Below, in pieces: positions 1 through 6,335 of a stretch of DNA of 6,397 bases; position 1 is the stretch's first letter; each line of letters begins with the position of its first letter. Position numbers and translations under genes: made by a program. The stretch is from Gammaproteobacteria bacterium (GTDB lineage: Bacteria; Pseudomonadota; Gammaproteobacteria; Xanthomonadales; Marinicellaceae). The notes beneath the pieces were generated by a model. It worked only from the letters and a program-made list of their open reading frames with translations, ran no database searches and had not been told where the DNA came from. The DNA lies in NCBI GenBank assembly GCA_030426065.1, contig JAUHZH010000136.1, forward strand, positions 1 through 6,397, written 5' to 3'.

Positions 1-912
1 ATCCAAGGAAAACAAAGCCAATCCGATGGCGCCCAAAGGGACCAGTCCAATTTCAACCCGTTTACCTGACAGCTTCTCACACAAAAAGGAACCCAACCCT
101 ATCCCAATAGAAAACATGGTCAGCAAAACGGTCACTACATACTCATCACCATTGAGTATGGTTCGGGTGTAATTGGGAATCTGTGCCAAAAATATGGAGC
201 CGAAAAACCAAAACCAAGAAATCCCAAGCACCGATAAAAAAACCACCCTATTGGCAGGCAAAAATTTCAAATTGTTTTTGGTGGCCGCAAAAATGTTCCA
301 GTTCAATTGGATTGACGCATCGGCAGGCGGCGTGTTGGGGATTCTTCTGGCGGTGATGTAACCCATTACAGCGAACATCAAAACCGCCGATGCAATCGGC
401 CAAATGGAATCCAAAGCAATCAAAACGCCACCCAAAATGGTGCCCAATAAGATCGAAATGAAGGTGCTGGCCTCGACCAAGGCATTGCCGCCAATCAATT
501 CATCGGTGGTCAGTTTTTCTGGGAGGTAACCGTACTTGACTGGACCAAACAGCGATGATTGTGCGCCCATCAAAAACAAGACAAAGATCAGCAGGCCAAC
601 GTTTTGTAGGTAAAAGCCCAGGCAGGCAATCAGCATGACTGCAATTTCGAACAATTTAACCCGCTGTATCAAAACGGATTTTTCATATTTATCTGCCACC
701 TGGCCCGCGAAAGCCGAAAACAAAAAAAACGGCAAGATGAACAAGCCAAAGGCCAAATTGGTCAACACATCCACTTGTTCTTTGGCCACATGGAAGGCAA
801 TCATGATCACCAAGGCGTTCTTGAACACATTGTCATTGAAAGCGCCCAAAAACTGGGTCAAAAAATAGGGCAGAAAGCGCCGTTGTTTTAATAAATCAAA
901 TTGTTGGGACAT
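1..912 (-). CDS. LplT/Aas-type MFS transporter, N-terminal 304 codons (3' end cut by window)
   Basis: This is an inner-membrane major facilitator protein related to the lysophospholipid flippase LplT and to the MFS module of MFS-PlsC-Aas fusion proteins. Reading the minus strand from the ATG at 912 gives 304 uninterrupted codons to the window edge, starting MSQQFDLLKQRRFLPYF. Visible marks are FNDNVFKNAL at residues 25-34 in the first helix, a motif-A-like GQVADKYEK at 70-78, GPVKYGYLPE at 123-132 and GNALVEAST at 142-150. E. coli LplT has recognisable counterparts of the last three (GQVADSF, SPAKYGILGE, NGLMEAST). Hydrophobic helices lie near 15-40, 48-72, 88-118, 148-168, 170-188, 222-246 and 258-278. 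The known LplT role is moving lyso-phosphatidylethanolamine inward for re-acylation; the substrate here is inferred. A good ribosome site precedes the start. Stand-alone LplT is about 400 residues and the fusions exceed 1,000, so the missing 3' end decides which this is. Confidence 0.85.
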   Translation of the reverse strand, partial: MSQQFDLLKQRRFLPYFLTQFLGAFNDNVFKNALVIMIAFHVAKEQVDVLTNLAFGLFILPFFLFSAFAGQVADKYEKSVLIQRVKLFEIAVMLIACLGFYLQNVGLLIFVLFLMGAQSSLFGPVKYGYLPEKLTTDELIGGNALVEASTFISILLGTILGGVLIALDSIWPIASAVLMFAVMGYITARRIPNTPPADASIQLNWNIFAATKNNLKFLPANRVVFLSVLGISWFWFFGSIFLAQIPNYTRTILNGDEYVVTVLLTMFSIGIGLGSFLCEKLSGKRVEIGLVPLGAIGLALFSLD

Positions 913-918
913 GGGTCA

Positions 919-922
919 TCCT
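919..922 (-). promoter_or_regulatory. Shine-Dalgarno of the MFS gene
   Basis: AGGA on the minus strand stands six bases before the ATG at 912, which is standard spacing. It supports this start and the N-terminus MSQQFD. The hairpin at 933-955 ends about ten bases further upstream, so it does not mask the site directly. Confidence 0.7.
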
Positions 923-932
923 GTGATTGGGT

Positions 933-955
933 GGGGTTGGCTGGTTGCTAACCCC
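933..955 (-). other. Intergenic hairpin between channel gene and MFS gene
   Basis: Two arms of nine bases (933-941 and 947-955) flank a five-base loop. On the minus-strand transcript the arms are GGGGTTAGC and GCCAACCCC, which pair with one A-C mismatch. No run of T follows in either direction, so this is not a standard intrinsic terminator. It sits in the 64-bp gap after the channel stop codon and just upstream of the MFS ribosome site. It could stabilise the 3' end of the channel message, slow polymerase or affect MFS translation; none of these can be shown from sequence. Confidence 0.45.
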
Positions 956-976
956 ATTGAATATGGACACATCAGT

Positions 977-3187
977 TCAGTCATCTTTTTTGATGTGAAT
1001 GTCTTGTTGTGGGAACGGAATCTCGATGTGGGCATCACGAAAAGCCTGATCAATGGCAAAGTGTAAGTCGCTTTTAACAGCCATGCACTTGGTGATGTCT
1101 TTGACCATGACCCGGAGCTCGAAATCCAAGCTGCTGGCACCAAAGGCCAAGAACAGCACCTTGGGCTGGTCCTTCTCATTGTTCAACACTTGGTCATGGG
1201 CCAATGCCGCATCCATCAACAACTGTTTCACCAATGCGGTGTCAGATCCATAGGCCACACCGATCGGTACGATGACGCGGCCCACAGGTGAACCCAAAGT
1301 CCAGTTGGTGACGTGGTTGGAGAGGAACTCAGAATTGGGCACCAAGGTGTCGGCGTTGTCAAAGGTCTTGACCAAAGTGGCCCTGATTTTGACTTTTTCA
1401 ACAAAGCCTACCGAGCCACCGACTTCGATCCAGTCACCGGGTTTGACTGGTTTTTCAAACATCATGATCAAACCGGAAATGAAATTACTGACGATGTTTT
1501 GTAAACCAAAGCCGATGCCCACCGACAGCGCACCGGCGATGATGGCCAATTTGGACATCTCCAGTCCCGCAATGCTCAAACCAATCAACACCGACAAAGT
1601 CACACCGACGTACCAAACCAAGGTGGCCGCTTCATCACGTGCATGGCGGTCTATTTTACTCTTCTTGAACCATTTCGAAGCAATGCCTTCTTTCACCACA
1701 GACATCAGGTTCATCAACAACATCAATGCGATCACACCGGCCAATAAACTGCTGGGCACCACATGGATTGAACCCACTGTGAACCCTTCTTTGTAAAAGA
1801 ACGACACCTGCTGATACACATCGGCAGCGACACCACTGACCAAAGACAAATAAGCAAAAGCCAATAAAAAGTAAACCAAGGCAACCAGCAGTGTGACCCA
1901 CATGGGGTATTTGAACACTTTTTTCTTGCCGTGTTTGACCTGGTCTTTTTTAACCTTTTCAGACAACACCACTTTCCTGATGCCATTGACTATCTTCATG
2001 CCCAAGTAGACCCTGATCAGGCCCAGCGTCAACAAGGTGACGTATTGGGCTCCACGTCCGTAATTCATGAGCATCAACACCAAAGCAAAAATTGCAATGA
2101 GGATGATGGCCACAGCGGCCATGCGGTCTCTCAGTGCAAACGGGCCATTGTACAGTTTAATCGCGGCCCTGATCAAAGCGGCGGTGTACAAAGTGAACAT
2201 CGGGATGATCATCATGGCTTGTGTGTTCAACCAACTGCGATCCAGGTTTTGATTGATGTCCAATGCACCCCAAAACAAACCAGTCACCACAATGAACACA
2301 GTCGAAGCTTGATAAAAGCCATGGAACTTAGGTGCTTCAAATTGATCACGAAAGGACAAGAACACCGCCGCATCACGCAATAAAAATGCCAAAATCATGG
2401 ACAATGGCAAATCGGCATACAAACCGTCATTGAACCACTGACTGCCCCAGGCCAGGGCCAACACAGGCACATGCACTTTCAACACCATGCGACCCACCGC
2501 TTTCAACGTGGCATATTCATTCGGCCTGCCTTGAAGCTGTTGAAAATATGATTTCTTCATCAAGAAAAGGTACAAGGCCAAAACCAATGACCAGGACAAC
2601 CATGTCACCACATGACTTGGAAACAGTTTATCGAATTTCAGGGTGTCCCAATTGGAGTGGGCAAATGAGCTCATTTCACTTTTTCTGGTCAATCCTTTGA
2701 CCCAGATGTCTTTCTTCGCCACCAAAATTTCATCACGGGCATCGGTGACTTGTCTCAGTAAAAGGCGACATTCAATCAGTTGCTTTTCAGCCAACACCAG
2801 TTCACGGTCAATTTCACGCGTCGCTTGCTCATCGACGGCAGCAATTTCTTCGGTGCTGCCATCGGAAGCAGTCTGGGTCAACGCCTCAATTTGTTTGATT
2901 TGTGTCAGGGTTTTGATTTCATCGTTGTGGTCTTTTTCACAAGCAGACAAAACCCCAATGATGTCCTGGCTTTCGAACTCCAGCTCAGTGAACGCCACAT
3001 ACTTCTTCGCCACATCACTTTGCTTGGCTTCGTTGTATTTAACGAAAAACGCCTTGTGATGATCAATGACGTTTTCCAAGGTCACCACCTCTTTTTCTGG
3101 TGCTACTTTGGCTTCTTGGCCATTGGCCACGGTGATGAAACAAAGCAAAATCATCCACATGACTGTTTTTTGGGCAAAAAATTTCAT
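977..3187 (-). CDS. Large MscS-superfamily mechanosensitive ion channel with periplasmic N-terminal domain
   Basis: This protein of 736 residues is probably a stretch-gated inner-membrane channel that releases solutes on hypo-osmotic shock. Residues 1-23 (MKFFAQK, then a hydrophobic core ending near VANG) look like a signal peptide. Residues 24-185 are charged, glutamate- and lysine-rich, and partly coiled-coil-like (about 110-165), and should be periplasmic. About ten hydrophobic segments follow, near 191-211, 233-252, 260-280, 291-312, 322-343, 356-376, 380-400, 426-450, 477-500 and 519-543. The pore helix is 547-577, with LSVGIGFGLQNIVSNF and then EKPVKPGDWIEVGG, the MscS beta-domain start. 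VPNSEFLSNHVTNW at 616-629 is also typical. The C-terminal alpha/beta part runs to 736. Eleven helices recall MscK/MscM, but those exceed 1,100 residues; the length is nearer E. coli YbiO. In-frame ATG 3202 and TTG 3211 exist upstream, but they would spoil the signal peptide and lie at or before the inferred transcription start. No clear Shine-Dalgarno is visible. Confidence 0.9.
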   Translation of the reverse strand: MKFFAQKTVMWMILLCFITVANGQEAKVAPEKEVVTLENVIDHHKAFFVKYNEAKQSDVAKKYVAFTELEFESQDIIGVLSACEKDHNDEIKTLTQIKQIEALTQTASDGSTEEIAAVDEQATREIDRELVLAEKQLIECRLLLRQVTDARDEILVAKKDIWVKGLTRKSEMSSFAHSNWDTLKFDKLFPSHVVTWLSWSLVLALYLFLMKKSYFQQLQGRPNEYATLKAVGRMVLKVHVPVLALAWGSQWFNDGLYADLPLSMILAFLLRDAAVFLSFRDQFEAPKFHGFYQASTVFIVVTGLFWGALDINQNLDRSWLNTQAMMIIPMFTLYTAALIRAAIKLYNGPFALRDRMAAVAIILIAIFALVLMLMNYGRGAQYVTLLTLGLIRVYLGMKIVNGIRKVVLSEKVKKDQVKHGKKKVFKYPMWVTLLVALVYFLLAFAYLSLVSGVAADVYQQVSFFYKEGFTVGSIHVVPSSLLAGVIALMLLMNLMSVVKEGIASKWFKKSKIDRHARDEAATLVWYVGVTLSVLIGLSIAGLEMSKLAIIAGALSVGIGFGLQNIVSNFISGLIMMFEKPVKPGDWIEVGGSVGFVEKVKIRATLVKTFDNADTLVPNSEFLSNHVTNWTLGSPVGRVIVPIGVAYGSDTALVKQLLMDAALAHDQVLNNEKDQPKVLFLAFGASSLDFELRVMVKDITKCMAVKSDLHFAIDQAFRDAHIEIPFPQQDIHIKKDD

Positions 3188-3213
3188 GGATATTTCAACC
3201 ATCAAAAACAATT

Positions 3214-3219
3214 ATTATA
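3214..3219 (-). promoter_or_regulatory. Probable -10 box of the channel gene
   Basis: A perfect TATAAT on the minus strand lies between the ppa terminator and the channel start. A start of transcription about seven bases downstream, near 3207, would give a leader of roughly 20 bases to the ATG at 3187. No good -35 hexamer appears at the usual 16-18 bp spacing, so the promoter may need an activator or be weak. Its position argues against the TTG at 3211 as translation start. Confidence 0.5.
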
Positions 3220-3275
3220 CATAGTGGTCAGTTGATGATTTTGTACTTTAAGCAAAAGATCAAAAAATGCGGCGC

Positions 3276-3304
3276 AAAAAAAAGCCCCAATCAAGCAGGG
3301 GCTT
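3276..3304 (-). terminator. Intrinsic terminator after ppa
   Basis: On the minus-strand transcript the seven-base arm AAGCCCC (complement of 3298-3304) pairs perfectly with GGGGCTT (complement of 3282-3288) around a nine-base loop, followed by an unbroken run of eight T (3276-3283, overlapping the stem end). It begins 24 bases after the ppa stop codon. The form is textbook Rho-independent and should separate ppa from the channel gene. Plus-strand readout has only a short interrupted T run. Confidence 0.9.
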
Positions 3305-3328
3305 ATTTTGTCTCTGGATAAGGAGCGA

Positions 3329-3877
3329 TCAGAAGCGGGGTTTTTCTTCTGCGTTGTTGTAGTTTTCAATCGAATCCAAAATTTCTTTTTTGGCTTCTTC
3401 AACACCACCCCAACCTTCGATTTTGACCCATTTGCCTTTTTCTAAGTCTTTGTAGTGTTCAAAGAAGTGGGCAATGGTGTCCAAAGTCACGGGATTGATG
3501 TCACGAACGTCGCTGACGTTGCGGTACAACTCAGAAATTTTGCTCACAGGCACGGCGATGATTTTGGCGTCTTCACCGCTTTCATCGGTCATTTTCAATA
3601 CACCAACAGGACGACACTTGATCACAGAACCCGGCAACAAAGGTGTCGGCATCACAACCAAAACGTCAACTGGATCGCCATCACCACACAAAGTGTGTGG
3701 TACAAAACCGTAGTTACAAGGGTAGCGCATGGCGGTGTTCAAAACACGATCCACCATGATCATGCCAGAATCTTTGTCGACTTCGTACTTAACGGCTTCG
3801 CCGTTGCGTGGAATTTCAATCACAACATTGACGTCATTGGGTACGTCTGAACCCACAGGAATGTGTCTGATGGACAT
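3329..3877 (-). CDS. ppa: Inorganic pyrophosphatase, family I, soluble
   Basis: This cytoplasmic enzyme hydrolyses pyrophosphate to two phosphates with magnesium, pulling nucleic acid, tRNA-charging and other synthetic reactions forward. The 182-residue product is the usual bacterial length (E. coli 176) and follows the E. coli protein throughout. The signature DGDPVDVLV holds metal ligands Asp66, Asp68 and Asp71, with Asp98 and Asp103 in MTDESGEDAK. Glu21, Lys30, Arg44, Tyr56, Tyr142 and Lys143 (in HFFEHYKDLEKGKWVK) match the E. coli active site with an offset of one. By family it is likely a hexamer. The ATG at 3877 starts MSIRHIPVGSDVP, which aligns with the E. coli N-terminus; only a weak GAGA-like ribosome site precedes it. 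It has its own -10 box upstream and a strong terminator downstream, so it is probably mainly monocistronic. Nothing is missing or broken. Confidence 0.97.
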   Translation of the reverse strand: MSIRHIPVGSDVPNDVNVVIEIPRNGEAVKYEVDKDSGMIMVDRVLNTAMRYPCNYGFVPHTLCGDGDPVDVLVVMPTPLLPGSVIKCRPVGVLKMTDESGEDAKIIAVPVSKISELYRNVSDVRDINPVTLDTIAHFFEHYKDLEKGKWVKIEGWGGVEEAKKEILDSIENYNNAEEKPRF

Positions 3878-3907
3878 GCTATTTCTCGAGCGATAAAAAA
3901 GGCGCGT

Positions 3908-3936
3908 ATTATAGCCACAGTTGAGTGAAACTGCAG
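3908..3936 (-). promoter_or_regulatory. Probable ppa promoter with GC-rich discriminator
   Basis: TATAAT on the minus strand (3908-3913) is a consensus -10, followed at once by ACGCGCC, giving transcription start near 3901 and a leader of about 24 bases. The hexamer 17 bp upstream (3931-3936, CTGCAG) is a poor -35. A GC-rich stretch just after the -10 is the form seen at promoters repressed by ppGpp and DksA, which would suit a growth-linked enzyme, but that regulation is inferred. Confidence 0.55.
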
Positions 3937-3970
3937 TGATTTGGCCAGATTTTTACGGCATCACGTTATA

Positions 3971-5284
3971 TTAAAGGTTTTTGATGACCATACCCGATGA
4001 CTTTGGTGCCCCGTCTGCGATGTGGATGGCGGACAGTAACTGAGCTTTGGCGCGCTCAAAACCGGCCTGGTCAGCGGCATGGATGGTGGCCAATGGTCTG
4101 TGGGCGTCCAAGAAATCACCGACTTTGGCAAAGTTGGCATATCCGACCCGGTGGTCAATGGCATCTGAAGCGACCCGCCGTCCGCCGCCCAATTCAATGA
4201 TGGACAAGCCAATCGCCCGGCTGTTCATGGACTGTAAGTAACCGGGTGTTTCGACATAGACATCGGCCTGTATGGGCGCCGCGGTCAAGTAATGGTTGGT
4301 GCGTTCAATGAAATCGGTCGGTCCACCCAAAGCCGATACCATTTGGGCGAATTTTTCCATCGCCAAGCCAGAGGCCAATGCCTGTTCGATTTGTTGCTCC
4401 GCTGCTTTTTGGTGGCTTGCCAAACCACCCAAGCACAGAAGCCGACCACACAAGGCCAATACCACTTCATGCATCAATGGGTCACGCGCAGCACCTGACA
4501 AATAATCCAAAGATTCTTTCACTTCGGTGACATGGCCGGCCGCATGACCCAAGACCTGATTCATGTCAGTCAATACCGCGGCTGTGGGGATGGGCGAAAC
4601 CGTGACAATGCTTTCGGCAATCTGTTCTGCAAAGTCCAAGGTTTCGGCAAAAGCACCGTTGCCCACCTTGATGTCCATCACCAAGCCTTCCAATCCTGCG
4701 GCCAGTTTTTTCGATAAGATCGAAGCCGTGATCAATGGCACCGCTTCGACTGTGGCGGTGATGTCTCGGGTCGCATAAACCCGCCGGTCTGCGGTGGCGA
4801 TGGCTGGTGTTTGGCCAATCACGGCACAGCCCACTTGGGCGGTGACTTGCTGAAATGTTTTGAAATCGGGCGTGGTGTTGTAACCAGGGATGGCCTCGAA
4901 TTTATCGAACGTGCCACCGGTGTGTCCCAATCCGCGGCCACATATCATCGGCACATAGGCACCACATGCCGCCATGATGGGTGCCAACATGAAACTGATT
5001 TTGTCACCAACACCACCAGTGGAATGTTTGTCCAGGACCGGGCCATTGAGGTCAAAACCAGACCAATCCATGACATGGCCTGAATGCATCATGGCCTGTG
5101 TCAAAGTGCGTCGTTCAGCCACCGACATGCCTTGAAAGTACACCGCCATGGCAAAGGCCGCGATTTGGCCTTCTGAGATGCTGTCGTCACTGATGCCTTT
5201 GACAAAAAATTCAATTTCAACATCACTCAATGTTTTGCCATCGCGCTTGTTGCGGATGATTTCTTGCGGTAAAAATGGTGTCAT
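3971..5284 (-). CDS. deoA: Thymidine phosphorylase
   Basis: This enzyme converts thymidine and phosphate to thymine and 2-deoxyribose 1-phosphate in cytoplasmic pyrimidine nucleoside salvage. The 437-residue product matches E. coli DeoA (440) end to end. The small helical domain opens with FLPQEIIRNKRDG and ISEGQIAAFAMA (37-48). The phosphate loop DKHSTGGVGD is at 85-94 (Lys86, His87, Ser88), with Ser97 and Thr125 also matching phosphate ligands. The base-binding residues are Arg173 (ATRD), Ser188 and Lys192 (ITASILSKK). The family signature reads CGRGLGHTGGTFDKFE, with Cys115 and Phe129 where E. coli has Ser and Leu. GPTDF at 321-325 and GGGRR at 366-370 also match. The ATG lies inside the tsaD stop (ATGA) with no clear Shine-Dalgarno, so translation is probably coupled to tsaD. 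No other deo gene adjoins it, unlike the E. coli deoCABD operon. No terminator is visible after its TAA. Confidence 0.96.
   Translation of the reverse strand: MTPFLPQEIIRNKRDGKTLSDVEIEFFVKGISDDSISEGQIAAFAMAVYFQGMSVAERRTLTQAMMHSGHVMDWSGFDLNGPVLDKHSTGGVGDKISFMLAPIMAACGAYVPMICGRGLGHTGGTFDKFEAIPGYNTTPDFKTFQQVTAQVGCAVIGQTPAIATADRRVYATRDITATVEAVPLITASILSKKLAAGLEGLVMDIKVGNGAFAETLDFAEQIAESIVTVSPIPTAAVLTDMNQVLGHAAGHVTEVKESLDYLSGAARDPLMHEVVLALCGRLLCLGGLASHQKAAEQQIEQALASGLAMEKFAQMVSALGGPTDFIERTNHYLTAAPIQADVYVETPGYLQSMNSRAIGLSIIELGGGRRVASDAIDHRVGYANFAKVGDFLDAHRPLATIHAADQAGFERAKAQLLSAIHIADGAPKSSGMVIKNL
5281..5284 (-). promoter_or_regulatory. ATGA stop-start overlap, tsaD to deoA
   Basis: The tsaD stop TGA (5283-5281) and the deoA start ATG (5284-5282) share bases in ATGA. 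The sequence upstream, ending AGACCGCGC, has no Shine-Dalgarno, which points to re-initiation by ribosomes finishing tsaD. This strongly suggests a single transcript for the two genes. Confidence 0.8.
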
Positions 5285-6327
5285 GCGCGGTCTATGTGCT
5301 CCAAGTTCCAGCGGGGAAAAGCTCGAATGGCTTCATCGGTGCTGCTTTGGCCTGCTTCCAGCCGCATCGCACCGGCCAAAGCAATCATGGCACCATTGTC
5401 AGTGCAGTATTTCATGCTGGGAAAGAATGATTTGAAGCGGTGCTTTTTTCCCAGTTCGGCCAACTGTGCCCTGAGTGACAGGTTGGCACTGACGCCACCG
5501 GCAATCACCAAGGCTTTGTGGCCGGTTTGTTTGATGGCGCGCAGGCATTTCTTGCTCAAGGTGTCGACAACGGCCAATTGAAAACAAGCCGCGATGTCGG
5601 CTTTCAATTGTGCCCGCTCTTCATTGCTTCGGCACAAAGGCAACTGTTCTTCCCAGGTCACGCGGGTGAAAGTCTTGAGCCCCGAAAAACTGAATTCAAG
5701 CCCAGGTCGGTTAATCATCGGACGCGGGAATTTGAATCGGGTGGCATCCCCCTGTTCGGCCAATTCAGCAATGTAGCGACCACCAGGGTAAGGCAAACCC
5801 AACAACTTGGCGGTTTTATCAAAGGCCTCACCGGCGGCATCATCTAGGGTGTCGCCCAAAATTTGATACTCGCCCAAACCTTGGACATCCACCAACAAAG
5901 TGTGACCACCTGACACCAGTAAAGACAAAAACGGAAACTCCGGCTTGTCTTCTTCCATCAAAGGCGCCAGCAAATGCCCTTCCATGTGGTGGACTTCGAT
6001 CGCCGGTTTGTCCAATGCCCATGCGATGCTGCGACCAACGCAGGCACCAACCAGCAAGGCACCAATCAAGCCGGGTCCGGCGGTGTAAGCAACGGCGTCG
6101 ATGTCATTGAGCGACATCCCCGCTTCAGCACAGGTCTGTTCGATCAGCGGCACGATTTTTTGCACATGATCACGCGAAGCCAATTCAGGCACCACACCAC
6201 CGTACTGCGCATGCAGCTCAATTTGACTGTACAACTGATCGGCCAACAACCCTTGTTCGGTATGGTAAATGGCGATCCCCGTCTCATCACAAGACGATTC
6301 TATTCCCAACACATTCATGGCCAGCAT
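5281..6327 (-). CDS. tsaD: tRNA N6-adenosine threonylcarbamoyltransferase TsaD (Kae1/Qri7/YgjD family)
   Basis: With TsaB and TsaE this cytoplasmic protein transfers the threonylcarbamoyl group, made by TsaC or Sua5, to A37 of tRNAs that read ANN codons, forming t6A. The 348-residue product follows E. coli TsaD (337) closely. Visible marks are GIESSCDETG (8-17), YGGVVPELASRDH (42-54), the metal-binding HHMEGH with His114 and His118, VSGGH (138-142), DDAAGEAFDKTAKLLGLPYPGG (162-183), FSFSGLKT (212-219), GGVSAN (277-282) and CTDNGAM with metal ligand Asp310. A few extra residues near 222-238 explain most of the added length. Two ATGs compete: 6327 has AGGT four bases upstream, whereas 6318 (MNVLGIESS) fits the family N-terminus better but has no ribosome site. 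I chose 6327; the difference is three residues. Many gammaproteobacteria carry rpsU divergently upstream; only 70 bp are visible here and no rpsU start is seen. Confidence 0.97.
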   Translation of the reverse strand: MLAMNVLGIESSCDETGIAIYHTEQGLLADQLYSQIELHAQYGGVVPELASRDHVQKIVPLIEQTCAEAGMSLNDIDAVAYTAGPGLIGALLVGACVGRSIAWALDKPAIEVHHMEGHLLAPLMEEDKPEFPFLSLLVSGGHTLLVDVQGLGEYQILGDTLDDAAGEAFDKTAKLLGLPYPGGRYIAELAEQGDATRFKFPRPMINRPGLEFSFSGLKTFTRVTWEEQLPLCRSNEERAQLKADIAACFQLAVVDTLSKKCLRAIKQTGHKALVIAGGVSANLSLRAQLAELGKKHRFKSFFPSMKYCTDNGAMIALAGAMRLEAGQSSTDEAIRAFPRWNLEHIDRA

Positions 6328-6331
6328 TTTA

Positions 6332-6335
6332 ACCT
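6332..6335 (-). promoter_or_regulatory. Shine-Dalgarno of tsaD
   Basis: AGGT on the minus strand stands four bases before the ATG at 6327. It is too far (13 bases) from the alternative ATG at 6318, so it favours the longer start. The remaining upstream bases to 6397 hold AT-rich patches that may include a tsaD promoter, but no hexamer pair is convincing. Confidence 0.55.

Noticed and set aside
1272..1796. Plus-strand open frame of 174 codons
   Set aside because: It lies wholly antisense to the MscS pore and helix region, its protein has no recognisable family features, and the minus-strand reading there is a clear conserved channel.
1931..2383. Plus-strand open frame of 150 codons
   Set aside because: Antisense shadow of the channel helices. 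It is rich in His and Gln, as expected from reversed hydrophobic codons, and has no known domain.
3188..3211. Upstream starts (ATG 3202, TTG 3211) for the channel
   Set aside because: They add MVEIS-type residues ahead of a good signal peptide, and fall at or before the transcription start inferred from the -10 box. They remain possible if that promoter is wrong.
2780..3235. Plus-strand open frame of 151 codons over the channel N-terminus
   Set aside because: Overlaps the signal peptide and periplasmic domain of the real gene, and its own start lacks support.
3202..3408. Minus-strand open frame of 68 codons between ppa and the channel gene
   Set aside because: It runs through the ppa terminator and the ppa 3' end in another frame; the lysine-rich composition comes from the A/T runs.
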